35,088 bases of DNA. Source: Faecalicatena fissicatena (GTDB lineage: Bacteria > Bacillota > Clostridia > Lachnospirales > Lachnospiraceae). Below, one piece after another: positions 15,699 through 24,157 of the stretch. The translations under genes were made by a program, and so were the position numbers. Every line of letters begins with the position of its first letter. Position 1 is the stretch's first letter. The stretch lies in assembly GCA_001028025.1 (NCBI GenBank), contig LDAQ01000068.1:1-35088 (forward strand). The letters run 5' to 3'. The notes below the pieces were generated by a model. That model was not told the DNA's origin and ran no database searches. It saw nothing but the letters and a program-made list of their open reading frames with translations.

Positions 15699-16678
15699 TA
15701 TACATACCCATACACGCCGCGTACGGATACCTCTCCGGCAAAAACAGCCTCCTTGGATCCGTCCTCACGGCGGACTAATAATTCGCCTTCTGAGTTTATT
15801 CCCAGCGCCACAGCGTTATATTCTTCTTTTCCTCCCAGAATCCGCACTTCTTTACTGCGGTTTACAAGCAGCTGATTGTATTCTTCATGCATACTTTCGA
15901 GATTCTGGCTTTCGAGAAATAATCCATAGTATTTTTCAAATTGCTTCATTGTGGACGCAATGAGTTCACTGCGTCTTACAACATGTCCGGTTTCCAGGCG
16001 GAGAGAGGTTGCCTTATCCCGTATTTCTTCCGGAAGATATTCCATGTTCACATTGATTCCCACACCGATTACCACATGATTGATATAATCAATTTCTGTG
16101 CTCATTTCTGTCAGAATACCCACCAATTTTTTTCCGTTCAGGATGATATCATTAGGCCACTTAATCTGTACGTCCAGACCGGTGCAATGCTTCAGGCTTC
16201 TGGCAACACTTAAGGCCATTACCAAAGTCAGCATGGGGGCTTTTACCGGAGGGATCTCAGGGCGGAGCAGAATTGACATATAAACGTTGCATCCTGACGG
16301 TGACTCCCAGCCTCTCCCACGGCGTCCTCTGCCGGCGCTCTGCTGATCGGCTGTAACCAGAGTCCCGTGGGGGGCTCCCTCTTCCCCAAGCTGCTTTGCC
16401 CGGATGTTGGTAGAGTCCGTTATATTATAATAGTAGACTTCCTGTCCAGCCCAGTCTGTGTCGATCATACTGACGATCTCTTCCTTTGAGATCACGTCCG
16501 GACTTTCCACGATATGGTAACCACGGTTACGAACCGCTTCCACCTGATATCCCTCTTCCTTCAGCTGGTTGATTGCCTTCCAGACAGCAGTCCGGGAAAC
16601 ACCAAGTTTTTCACATAACTGCTGACCAGAAACATAATGGTTGCTTTCTCGCAGCATTTTTAATATTTCTGCCTTCAA
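15698..16678 (-). CDS. birA: Bifunctional biotin-[acetyl-CoA-carboxylase] ligase / biotin operon repressor
   Basis: Attaches biotin to carboxylase carrier domains through biotinyl-AMP and probably represses biotin genes. 326 aa. Residues 1-60 form a winged helix-turn-helix (GQQLCEKLGVSRTAVWKAI, then the wing with NRGYHI), so it is the DNA-binding class II type. The catalytic domain shows biotin loop SAGRGRRGRGW (114-124), KWPNDI (173-178) and KKLVGILTE (183-191), all conserved. A short C-terminal SH3-like domain follows. The start is a TTG at 16678 behind GGGGTGA. It heads the run leading to coaX, dusB, greA and lysS, and follows argF across a repeat-filled gap. Confidence 0.96.
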   Translation of the reverse strand: MKAEILKMLRESNHYVSGQQLCEKLGVSRTAVWKAINQLKEEGYQVEAVRNRGYHIVESPDVISKEEIVSMIDTDWAGQEVYYYNITDSTNIRAKQLGEEGAPHGTLVTADQQSAGRGRRGRGWESPSGCNVYMSILLRPEIPPVKAPMLTLVMALSVARSLKHCTGLDVQIKWPNDIILNGKKLVGILTEMSTEIDYINHVVIGVGINVNMEYLPEEIRDKATSLRLETGHVVRRSELIASTMKQFEKYYGLFLESQNLESMHEEYNQLLVNRSKEVRILGGKEEYNAVALGINSEGELLVRREDGSKEAVFAGEVSVRGVYGYV

Positions 16679-16699
16679 AACTTCACCCCAAATTCAAAC

Positions 16700-16777
16700 G
16701 GAGAGCAAAGGGGTCTGACCCCTTTGGCAAAGGGGTCTGACCCCCATGCTCTCCATTTTCTGAATATTCTTAAAATT
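16700..16777. repeat. Compound palindromic repeat at the end of argF
   Basis: Two copies of GGGGTCTGACCCC (16710-16722 and 16732-16744) lie inside an outer inverted repeat GGAGAGC (16700-16706) / GCTCTCC (16748-16754). The 30 bp at 16748-16777 are identical to the sequence after birA. The argF stop codon lies inside this copy. Confidence 0.85.
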
Positions 16778-17762
16778 CTCCCAGTGTTGCTACCATGACT
16801 GCCTTGATGGTATGCATTCTGTTTTCTGCCTCATCGAAGACTTTAGACTGTGCGGATTCAAACACTTCGTCTGTGACTTCCATGTCTGTAATACCGAATC
16901 TTGCCCCCATCTCTTTCCCTATCTTTGTTTTCAGGTCGTGGAATGCCGGCAGGCAATGCAGGAAGATTGCTCCCTCTCCCGCATTATCCATGATCTCTTT
17001 TCTTACTTTATATGGGGAGAGCTCCTTGATGCGCTCTTCCCATACTTCATCCGGTTCGCCCATGGATACCCAGACGTCTGTGTATATTACATCTGCATCC
17101 TTTGTGCCGGCCATAGCGTCCTCAGTCAGTGTAATCGTGGCACCGGACTCAGCCGCATATCCTCTGCATGTCTCTACCAGCTCCTCGTTCGGAAAATATC
17201 TGGATGTCGTACATGCCACAAAGTGCATTCCCATCTTTGCACACGCGATCATCAGGGAATTGCCCATATTGTATCTTGCATCTCCCATATATACCAGTTT
17301 GATTCCTTCCAGTCTGCCGAAATGCTCCCGAATGGTCAGCAGATCTGCCAGCATCTGGGTCGGATGATACTCGTTTGTCAGGCCGTTCCACACAGGGACT
17401 CCTGCATATTTTGCCAGCTCCTCCACGATATCCTGTCCGAATCCGCGGTATTCAATACCGTCATACATTCTGCCCAGCACCCTGGCTGTATCTTCGATAC
17501 TTTCCTTTTTCCCGATCTGTGAGCCGCTGGGATCCAGATAAGTAGAGCCCATTCCCATGTCGTGGGCAGCCACTTCAAATGCACAGCGTGTTCTGGTGCT
17601 TGTCTTTTCAAAAATAAGAGCCACATTCTTCCCTTTATAATAATCTACAGGTACTCCGTTTTTCTTCTTCTCTTTCAGGTCCGCCGCAAGATCAAGCAGG
17701 TAGGTAATCTCTTCCGGGGTAAAATCCTTCAGCGTCAAAAAGTTTCTTCCTTTTAAGTTCAT
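16770..17762 (-). CDS. argF: Ornithine carbamoyltransferase
   Basis: Makes citrulline from ornithine and carbamoyl phosphate. 330 aa from the internal ATG at 17762, the normal family length. It has the carbamoyl-phosphate motif FEKTSTRTRCAFE, the HPTQMLADLLT motif, VYMGDARYNMGNS and the ornithine-binding FLHCLPAFHD; all catalytic residues appear intact. The ATG has its own GGGAGG site 9 bp upstream, so it can be translated alone, although the reading frame continues unbroken from the patatin-like gene above it. No arginine deiminase or carbamate kinase genes are nearby, so an anabolic role is more likely than a catabolic (ArcB) one. The stop codon and last residues lie in a repeated sequence. 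Confidence 0.95.
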   Translation of the reverse strand: MNLKGRNFLTLKDFTPEEITYLLDLAADLKEKKKNGVPVDYYKGKNVALIFEKTSTRTRCAFEVAAHDMGMGSTYLDPSGSQIGKKESIEDTARVLGRMYDGIEYRGFGQDIVEELAKYAGVPVWNGLTNEYHPTQMLADLLTIREHFGRLEGIKLVYMGDARYNMGNSLMIACAKMGMHFVACTTSRYFPNEELVETCRGYAAESGATITLTEDAMAGTKDADVIYTDVWVSMGEPDEVWEERIKELSPYKVRKEIMDNAGEGAIFLHCLPAFHDLKTKIGKEMGARFGITDMEVTDEVFESAQSKVFDEAENRMHTIKAVMVATLGEF

Positions 17763-18863
17763 TGTGTTTTCCCTCCCTATATTCATTAGTACGTGTGTAA
17801 ATCTCGGCAGATGAATCTTGTCAGCAAGCTCTTCATACCGCCCGGCTGTCAGGTCATATAATTCATCCGTCGTATATATCTGATACTTTGGAATACGCAG
17901 CTGTTTTGCACTGGCCTCCAGCATCGCCATATACAATTCCTTAACGTTAAATGTCAGCGGCAGCTTCAGCACAAATGCCATCTCCGCTCTTTCTATATCC
18001 GGAATATCCGCCAGCTGTTCCTCAAACCAGTCGTCCTCATGTGTCTGCTCCACATAATAAATGAAGCCTTCCAGGCCATAGAGCACCCGTTTTGCATCAA
18101 AATAACCGATTTTCATGTTCTGGCGGCTTCGCTTACTCTCGAACTCTATAATGCTTCCCAGGCCGACCCTTGGACCGATCTGGTACTTCTGTGCACCTTC
18201 CGGGAGCTTCACTCGCGGCTCTCTGCCCGGCCCGTAAATGCGGATCTCAATTATATTAGTATATCCACGTTTAACCAGGGACTTTAACGGCACATTATTC
18301 ACAACACCGCCATCAATATAGCGCTTTCCATGCAGCTTCTCATTCTTGAATCCCAGCAGATAAGCACTTGCCAGGAGAAACTCTTCCAGCATCCCTTCAG
18401 GAATATCATCCAGGCTCAGATCCAGTTCTTTAAAATCTGTCAGTGAAAAGGTCAAAAGGAAGAATTCCTTCCCGGAACTACGGATCTTCTCCTCGTCGAT
18501 CACCTCGTGGATCAGCTGGCGCAATGGAGTAACATCCACACCGCCGTCTGAGAGGCGCTTCCAAATCTCTGCTATCACTTCCGTAAACTTATTCTCGTGG
18601 TTGAACAGGCTCTCCATCCAATCATCATCTACATCCATCACTTTGGAAAATGTCATGCCGGTCCATATCTTTTCCGCATTCTCAACATCATCCATACAGA
18701 TAAGGGCTCCATTTAAAGCGCCAACCGAAGTACCGGCGACTGCATTAATCTTTACACCAGCTTCTTTCAACGCCTTCCAGGCTCCGATCTGATAAGCCCC
18801 TCTGGCTCCTCCTCCATCCAGTACAATCCCATATTCCTTCGATAAGTCCAATAATGGTTCCAT
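16770..18863 (-). CDS. Patatin-like phospholipase continuing in frame into ArgF (697-codon open frame)
   Basis: Residues 1-365 form a bacterial patatin-like serine lipase. It has oxyanion-hole motif DGGGARGAYQIG (16-27), nucleophile Ser46 in GTSVG, and catalytic Asp184 in YIDGGVVNNVP, all intact. The C-terminal part (about 280-365) is probably helical. It would hydrolyse acyl esters of membrane or storage lipids in the cytoplasm. No stop codon separates it from argF: residue 368 of the open frame is the argF initiator. The +1 frame contains TAATGA immediately before the argF ribosome site, so the ancestral patatin gene may have ended there and lost its stop by a one-base indel. A genuine bifunctional fusion is the alternative. 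The ATG follows GAGGTGAGC; the promoter is at 18885-18914. Confidence 0.85.
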   Translation of the reverse strand: MEPLLDLSKEYGIVLDGGGARGAYQIGAWKALKEAGVKINAVAGTSVGALNGALICMDDVENAEKIWTGMTFSKVMDVDDDWMESLFNHENKFTEVIAEIWKRLSDGGVDVTPLRQLIHEVIDEEKIRSSGKEFFLLTFSLTDFKELDLSLDDIPEGMLEEFLLASAYLLGFKNEKLHGKRYIDGGVVNNVPLKSLVKRGYTNIIEIRIYGPGREPRVKLPEGAQKYQIGPRVGLGSIIEFESKRSRQNMKIGYFDAKRVLYGLEGFIYYVEQTHEDDWFEEQLADIPDIERAEMAFVLKLPLTFNVKELYMAMLEASAKQLRIPKYQIYTTDELYDLTAGRYEELADKIHLPRFTHVLMNIGRENTMNLKGRNFLTLKDFTPEEITYLLDLAADLKEKKKNGVPVDYYKGKNVALIFEKTSTRTRCAFEVAAHDMGMGSTYLDPSGSQIGKKESIEDTARVLGRMYDGIEYRGFGQDIVEELAKYAGVPVWNGLTNEYHPTQMLADLLTIREHFGRLEGIKLVYMGDARYNMGNSLMIACAKMGMHFVACTTSRYFPNEELVETCRGYAAESGATITLTEDAMAGTKDADVIYTDVWVSMGEPDEVWEERIKELSPYKVRKEIMDNAGEGAIFLHCLPAFHDLKTKIGKEMGARFGITDMEVTDEVFESAQSKVFDEAENRMHTIKAVMVATLGEF

Positions 18864-18884
18864 ATGCTCACCTCGATTTATGAT

Positions 18885-18914
18885 AGTATACTATATTCCG
18901 GGCTAAAAATGCAA
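18885..18914 (-). promoter_or_regulatory. Promoter of the patatin-argF unit
   Basis: Minus-strand TTGCAT (18909-18914) and TATACT (18885-18890) with 18 bp between them, about 20 bp before the ATG. I see no ArgR/AhrC-type box next to it. Confidence 0.6.
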
Positions 18915-18993
18915 CTTTATACGCAGAATACGCGCAGAAATTGCCTGCTGTTCGCATAAAAACGGTCCTTTGCAATAATTCACATCCAAAAAC

Positions 18994-19046
18994 ACCGCAT
19001 CCCATGGTCCACCCCCGTTAAATCCCGGCTTCCCATAAAATGCGGT
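18994..19046 (-). terminator. Possible terminator after the DeoR-type regulator
   Basis: Minus-strand arms ACCGCAT and ATGCGGT with an inner ATGG/CCAT pairing are followed by GTTTTTGG. The loop is long, so this is a weak call. The rest of 18915-19152 shows no gene. Confidence 0.35.
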
Positions 19047-19152
19047 TCCTTAATATCATCTGGTTATACTTACTATCCCCAGTGTATCTTTATATATACA
19101 GCCTTCTGTTACTATCAGGATCCTCCGGTGTATCATAATGCCCTTCATTACA

Positions 19153-19932
19153 TCAGACGATATCCAAATGTATTCCCTTATCCCGAATAAGCTGTATCCA
19201 TTCTTCGGAAATATTTGTATCAGTAATAATTCTGTCAAATATATCAATATCTGTGATAAAACAAGGTTTTATCACCCCAAACTTACTGGAGTCAGCCAAC
19301 AGTATCTTCTCTGCACCAGACTGGATAATCGCCTGCTTAATCTCCAGTTCATAATTATTCATGCAGGTAACCCCCATCGTCTCATGGACACCTGCCGCAG
19401 ATGCAAATACCTTCGTTGCCCTGATATTCTTAATTAAAGTAATATTCTCCGAGGATTCAAACAAGGTCGTGTCCGGATGATAGTACCCACCCCCAAAAAT
19501 AATCGAGATATTGTGGTTATTACATATCTTATTCAGAATATTCAGATTACAAGTAAAGATAGTCATCTTCGTATCCTTCGCGATGTTATCTGCCAAATAT
19601 TCCACAGTAGAGCCATTATCAATAATCACGCAATCGTCTGGCTGAATCAAAGATGCCGCAAACATGCCTATGCGTTCCTTTTCATTCACATGGGCGTGGG
19701 TTGCCATAGACAGCTGATATCCATCATCTTCCCCCTCATATACATACTGGGTATTCAGAACAGCGGCCCCCGGAATGTCCAAAATCATATTCTTCGCCTT
19801 GAGCGTATCCAAATCCCTGCGCACTGTCATCTCCGACACATCCAACAGTTGTGCCAGTTCCCGGATTGTAGCACCGTTCTGTATTTTTAAAATTTCTATT
19901 AACCGGTTTAATCTCTCATCTTTTTTACTCAC
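19153..19932 (-). CDS. DeoR/GlpR-family transcriptional regulator
   Basis: 259 aa. Residues 1-57 form the DeoR-type winged helix (RLNRLIEILKIQNGATIRELAQ, then LDVSEMTVRRDLDTL). The remainder is the sugar-phosphate-binding (DeoRC) domain with IIDNGSTVEYLADNI, TIFTCNLNILNKI and FASAAGVHETMGVTC. Such regulators usually release DNA on binding a phosphorylated sugar. It sits just beyond the transketolase gene at the end of the nucleoside cluster, so deoxyribose- or ribose-phosphate sensing is a fair inference. It may start at a GTG next to MSKKDE (the codon at 19932 reads GTG, behind GAGAGG). A palindrome in its own promoter suggests autoregulation. Confidence 0.92.
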   Translation of the reverse strand: MSKKDERLNRLIEILKIQNGATIRELAQLLDVSEMTVRRDLDTLKAKNMILDIPGAAVLNTQYVYEGEDDGYQLSMATHAHVNEKERIGMFAASLIQPDDCVIIDNGSTVEYLADNIAKDTKMTIFTCNLNILNKICNNHNISIIFGGGYYHPDTTLFESSENITLIKNIRATKVFASAAGVHETMGVTCMNNYELEIKQAIIQSGAEKILLADSSKFGVIKPCFITDIDIFDRIITDTNISEEWIQLIRDKGIHLDIV

Positions 19933-19989
19933 AAAGAATTACCTCTCACTCTTCATTTCTTACCGAGATTGCGTTATCACACCACTTCT

Positions 19990-20009
19990 ATTATAGCATA
20001 AACTTATGC
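19990..20009 (-). promoter_or_regulatory. -10 box and palindrome of the deoR-type gene
   Basis: A minus-strand TATAAT (19990-19995) directly abuts the perfect palindrome GCATAA-AC-TTATGC (plus strand, 19996-20009), which fills most of the spacer. No clear -35 is seen. The position fits an operator for autorepression. Confidence 0.5.
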
Positions 20010-20048
20010 CCCGGAAAAGACTTGGCCATGTGTTTTAGGATACATCTT

Positions 20049-20080
20049 GTTATAGTTCAGCCATAAGGCTGAACTATAAC
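20049..20080. terminator. Perfect 14-bp hairpin after transketolase
   Basis: GTTATAGTTCAGCC and GGCTGAACTATAAC enclose a 4-nt loop about 45 bp beyond the transketolase stop. No T tract follows on the minus strand, so it may be a terminator of imperfect type or an mRNA 3'-end stabiliser. Confidence 0.6.
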
Positions 20081-20126
20081 TATATTTTACTGTATACAAA
20101 AATACCCGAAAATATATAAATACTTG

Positions 20127-22124
20127 TTATGATAAAAGTTCTTTCCGCAAATGCTCAGTAACGTTCCCGGCAGTAAACCCATATTTTTCAAACAGCTGTG
20201 CTGCCGGTGCGGAGGCTCCAAATCCATCCATCGTTATATAACAGCCATCCAGGCCAACATATCTTCCCCATGACATACTGCTTCCGGCCTCTACAACCGC
20301 TCGTTTTTTCACATTTTCCGGCAGGACAGCCTCTTTATAAGCTTCATCCTGCTCCTCAAATAAATCCAGGCATGGCATACTCACTACCCTGACTGATACC
20401 CCCTCCAGCTCTAATTTCTCAGCACTCTCCAAGGCGATGCTGACTTCTGAACCAGTGGCAATCAAAATGATATCTGCAGTTTCACCCGATTCCCTTTTCA
20501 GGATATATCCACCCTTCAGGGCATCTTTCCCGGTATTCTCCAATACCGGAAGGTTCTGTCTGGAAAGTACAAGACATGTCGGTGTGTGCAGCGAAGTAAG
20601 GGCAGAGTACCAGGCTGCCTTCGTCTCAGCCTCATCAGCAGGCCGAAATACATGCATATTCGGAAGCGCCCTAAGCATAGTAAGCTGCTCTACAGGTTCA
20701 TGGGTTGGTCCATCCTCCCCCACGCCAATGCTGTCATGGGTCAGTACAGAAATCATCGGCAGCCCCATCAGAGAAGAAAGACGCAGCATCGGCTTCATGT
20801 AATCTACAAACACAAAGAATGTTGCAGCATAGGTACGCAGCCCTCCATGCAGCAGAATTCCGTTTGCTATGGCGGTCATTCCCAATTCCCTGACACCATA
20901 ATGGATATTCCGTCCCTCCGGGCAGTCTGCTGAAAAATCAGCCTCCCCCTCCATAACTGTTTTATTGGATGGGCCTAAATCCGCAGAACCGCCTATCACA
21001 TTCGGCAGCTTATCTTTGATATAATTCAGTGCTTTTCCGGAAATACTCCTGGTCGCCTCTGCTTTTCCTGTTTTTGTCCAATATGCTTCATCTTCAAGCA
21101 GTCCTGCCGGGCTGCTTTCATTATAATACTCATCCAGTTCAGATTTCAGGCCGGGATATGTTTTACAATATTCTTCGAACATCTGCTGCCAAAAATGCTC
21201 TTTGGCTGCACCGCCCCGTGCCAGGGTATGGTAATGCTCATATACCTCCTGCGGCACTGCAAATGCTTCACTTAACGGCCAGTCCAAAGATTCCCTCAAT
21301 ATTTTCACATTCTCTTCACCCAGAGGTTCCCCGTGCGCATTTGCTTTTCCTTCTTTTGCAGGAACTCCATAACCGATTTTGGTTGTTATTTTGATGAACG
21401 ATGGTTTCTCTTTTTCCGCCTTCGCCTGTTCAATTGCCTTCCCGATTTCCACCGGATTGTTGCCGTCTTCAACAGCAAGAACCTGGAATCCAAATGCCTC
21501 AAACCTTTTTTCCACATCCTCGGTAAATGCAATATCCGTACTTCCTTCTATAGTTATAGAATTGGAATCATACAACACAATCAGCTTATCCAGCTTGTTT
21601 GTACCTGCCAGGGACATCACCTCGGAGGAAATCCCCTCCATCAAACATCCGTCTCCGCATAATGCAAATGTGTAGTGGTTAAAAACGGGATACCCCTCAC
21701 GGTTAAACCTGGCTGCCAGATGTTTCTCTGCCATTGCCATCCCTACTGCCATGCCAAGCCCGGCCCCCAAGGGACCTGTCGTCGCCTCCACACCTGCCGT
21801 ATGCCCATATTCCGGATGCCCCGGGGTCAGGGAATCTAACTGCCGGAAATCCTTCAGGTCTGAAATCCCAAGATTTCCATATCCAAACAGGTGCAAAAGT
21901 GAATATAACATAGAGGAGCCATGTCCTGCCGACAAAATGAATCTGTCACGGTTCATCCACTTCGGATCCGCAGGGTTATGGCTCATCTGATGTGCCCACA
22001 CCTCATAGGCAATAGGCGCTGCCCCCAGAGGCAGGCCCGGATGCCCGGAATTTGCTTTTTGAACCATGTCTGCGGATAAAATTCTGATCGCATTTACTGC
22101 TAATTGTTCTAATTGTTCATTCAT
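20127..22124 (-). CDS. tkt: Transketolase
   Basis: Thiamine-diphosphate enzyme moving two-carbon ketol units between sugar phosphates; here it would feed ribose-5-phosphate from nucleosides into glycolysis. 665 aa, full length. The N-terminal domain has ANSGHPGLPLGAAP and the ThDP/Mg motif CGDGCLMEGISSEVM. The pyrimidine domain (about 350-525) has HYGVRELGMTAIANG with the activating glutamate, HDSIGVGEDGPTHEPVEQL and TCLVLSRQ. A C-terminal domain follows. The ATG lies 1 bp after the stop of the permease gene, with its ribosome site in the permease end, so it belongs to the nucleoside operon and is its last gene. Confidence 0.97.
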   Translation of the reverse strand: MNEQLEQLAVNAIRILSADMVQKANSGHPGLPLGAAPIAYEVWAHQMSHNPADPKWMNRDRFILSAGHGSSMLYSLLHLFGYGNLGISDLKDFRQLDSLTPGHPEYGHTAGVEATTGPLGAGLGMAVGMAMAEKHLAARFNREGYPVFNHYTFALCGDGCLMEGISSEVMSLAGTNKLDKLIVLYDSNSITIEGSTDIAFTEDVEKRFEAFGFQVLAVEDGNNPVEIGKAIEQAKAEKEKPSFIKITTKIGYGVPAKEGKANAHGEPLGEENVKILRESLDWPLSEAFAVPQEVYEHYHTLARGGAAKEHFWQQMFEEYCKTYPGLKSELDEYYNESSPAGLLEDEAYWTKTGKAEATRSISGKALNYIKDKLPNVIGGSADLGPSNKTVMEGEADFSADCPEGRNIHYGVRELGMTAIANGILLHGGLRTYAATFFVFVDYMKPMLRLSSLMGLPMISVLTHDSIGVGEDGPTHEPVEQLTMLRALPNMHVFRPADEAETKAAWYSALTSLHTPTCLVLSRQNLPVLENTGKDALKGGYILKRESGETADIILIATGSEVSIALESAEKLELEGVSVRVVSMPCLDLFEEQDEAYKEAVLPENVKKRAVVEAGSSMSWGRYVGLDGCYITMDGFGASAPAAQLFEKYGFTAGNVTEHLRKELLS

Positions 22125-22125
22125 T

Positions 22126-23067
22126 CTATTCTTTTACCTTTCTCTGCTTATGTCCGATCACTCCCTTTACCTTCAGCTTTGTGGTGTATGAGCTGATTGC
22201 CAGTGCCACAATTGCAAACAGGAACGGGAACATTTTAATGATGGATGGTGAAATATTCATTCCCACCAGTTCAATCCTTATTCCAATAGCATCTGCAAAC
22301 CCGAACATTAATGTAACCAGTGAAGAGAATATTGGATGTGCATTGCCGAATACAAGAGCTGTAAAAGCGTTAAAGCCCCGCCCCTGAATCATATCTTCTG
22401 AAAACTGGGAAACAGATATTGTTGACAGATACGCTCCTGCAAGCCCCGAAAGTGCACCTGATATAAGAACCACCTGCCATTTTATCAGTGCGGGCCTGAT
22501 GCCTGCTGTTTTAGCCGCAACCTCCGACTCACCAACTGCACAGATAGCAAGCCCCATCTTTGTTTTAAATAGCATAACGTAAATCACAACAATTAAAATA
22601 ATGGCAAAATAAGTGACAATGCTCTGTCCGCTGATGCAGTTCAGGATAGGGATATCCTTGATCACCGGGATATGAATCATCGCAAGTTTATGAATCTGAT
22701 CCGGACTGTATGCTCCCTGCACTCCGAACATCGCGCGCAGCAGATAAGAAGTAAGCCCGGCTCCCAATGTATTCATCGCAATACTGGCTATAATATTATC
22801 CGCCTTGAATTTGGTAACAAATAATGCAAACAGCGCGCTGTAAATAGTTCCTATCAGCATTGCACCAATCAGTCCTGCCCACACGCTGCCTCCAGTATAT
22901 TGTACAACCGCAATTGCTGCAAAAGCCCCTACCAGCGAGAATCCTTCCAAAGCGATATTGAAGACACCCGCACGCTGACACAAAAGACCGCCAAGCGCCA
23001 TCAGCATCAAAGGAGTGGCAATTCTTATCATAGATGCCAGTGTATCCGAAATAACTGCTATACTCAT
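22126..23067 (-). CDS. Nucleoside ABC transporter permease 2 (NupQ/YufQ type)
   Basis: 313-aa integral membrane protein of the branched-chain/ribose permease superfamily with about eight to ten hydrophobic segments. Typical features are QRAGVFNIALEGFSLVGAF near the N-terminus and GLAGAYLSTISVSQFSEDMIQGRGF in the second half, as in BMP-dependent nucleoside importers. It pairs with the larger permease upstream; the genes are separated by 1 bp. It ends with a basic tail. Role: channel for purine or pyrimidine nucleosides. Confidence 0.94.
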   Translation of the reverse strand: MSIAVISDTLASMIRIATPLMLMALGGLLCQRAGVFNIALEGFSLVGAFAAIAVVQYTGGSVWAGLIGAMLIGTIYSALFALFVTKFKADNIIASIAMNTLGAGLTSYLLRAMFGVQGAYSPDQIHKLAMIHIPVIKDIPILNCISGQSIVTYFAIILIVVIYVMLFKTKMGLAICAVGESEVAAKTAGIRPALIKWQVVLISGALSGLAGAYLSTISVSQFSEDMIQGRGFNAFTALVFGNAHPIFSSLVTLMFGFADAIGIRIELVGMNISPSIIKMFPFLFAIVALAISSYTTKLKVKGVIGHKQRKVKE

Positions 23068-23068
23068 C

Positions 23069-24157
23069 TTATTTACCCCCTTCGTTCGCCGGTGTCTTTC
23101 CAGCTAATTTCCTCTTTAGTTTCGGCAGTACAAACTTTGCACTGATTGTGATAAATATAATTGAAGTCACAATGTCCGTCACCGCAGACGGCACATCTGT
23201 AATACGCTCCATGTTGATTCCACCGTTCTTTAATGCACCGAAGAAAATCCCGGAAAACAGAACTCCAATCGGATTATTATTTGCCAGCAGAGAAACAACA
23301 ATGCCATCGAAACCAAAATCAGGATTGAAGCCTGCCAGAAGCCTGTGCTGCACAGCAGTCACTTCTACAGCCCCTATGATTCCTGCAATAGCACCGCTCA
23401 TTGCCATAACCTGCAGAATCGTCTTCTTCGGCTTCATACCAGCGTATTTTGCCAGAGTTGGATTGGCGCCTACAATTTTAATTTCATGTCCGAATGCAGT
23501 TCTAAAGAAAACAAATGTCAGGATAATCATAACGACGATTGCAATATAAAATCCAATATTTGCAGAAGAAGGCTCAAAAAATGAAATACGCGGCAGCCAT
23601 GTATTCTCATTTAAGACAGCACTTGCATTCAGGTTGGTTCCTGCCTCAGGATCACGTAAAGGGCCTATTACGAGATATTCAATATATAACGCCGCAATGA
23701 AGTTCAGAAGCAGCGTGGAAACCACCTCGTTTGTATTCAGATACACCTTCATCAATGCAGGGATCATGGCAAATAATGCACCTGCAGCCATTGCCGCAAG
23801 AAATATCAGCACTAATGATGCAGCCTGATTCATGGATTTGGGGATATTAACCGCAACTGCAGTGGCAGCGGCAGCCCCCATATATAACTGGCCGTCAACG
23901 CCAAGATTGAACACCTCGGCCTTATAAGTAACACAAATTGCAAGACCGGCAAGTATCAGCGGGGTTGCCCAACGAATGGTTCCTGCGATATCCAGCGTCA
24001 GTCCGTCAATAATACCATTTATGATTGCCAGCGGCTCATAGCCTGAAACTGCAAGGAAAAGTGTTGCAAGTAACAATGCTATAATTATCAGGCCCGCCTG
24101 CCTGCCCACGACACCTGCTGCAGATAAAATTCTGTTATTCCCTTTATTTTTCATCAT
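23069..24157 (-). CDS. Nucleoside ABC transporter permease 1 (NupP/YufP type)
   Basis: About 362-aa multi-spanning permease. Recognisable segments are AVSGYEPLAIINGIIDG, EVFNLGVDGQLYMGAAAA and VTAVQHRLLAGFNPDFGFDGIVVSLLANNNPIG, characteristic of the first permease in BMP-type nucleoside importers. The frame is open to a GTG at 24181, but AAGGCGG before the tandem ATG codons at 24157 makes that the better start. The gene overlaps the end of the ATPase gene by 14 bp, showing translational coupling. It forms the heterodimeric pore with the next gene product. Confidence 0.94.
   Translation of the reverse strand: MMKNKGNNRILSAAGVVGRQAGLIIIALLLATLFLAVSGYEPLAIINGIIDGLTLDIAGTIRWATPLILAGLAICVTYKAEVFNLGVDGQLYMGAAAATAVAVNIPKSMNQAASLVLIFLAAMAAGALFAMIPALMKVYLNTNEVVSTLLLNFIAALYIEYLVIGPLRDPEAGTNLNASAVLNENTWLPRISFFEPSSANIGFYIAIVVMIILTFVFFRTAFGHEIKIVGANPTLAKYAGMKPKKTILQVMAMSGAIAGIIGAVEVTAVQHRLLAGFNPDFGFDGIVVSLLANNNPIGVLFSGIFFGALKNGGINMERITDVPSAVTDIVTSIIFITISAKFVLPKLKRKLAGKTPANEGGK

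Noticed and set aside
16812..17522. 236-codon plus-strand open frame opposite argF
   Set aside because: Antisense to the conserved core of ornithine carbamoyltransferase, no start context, unusual composition.
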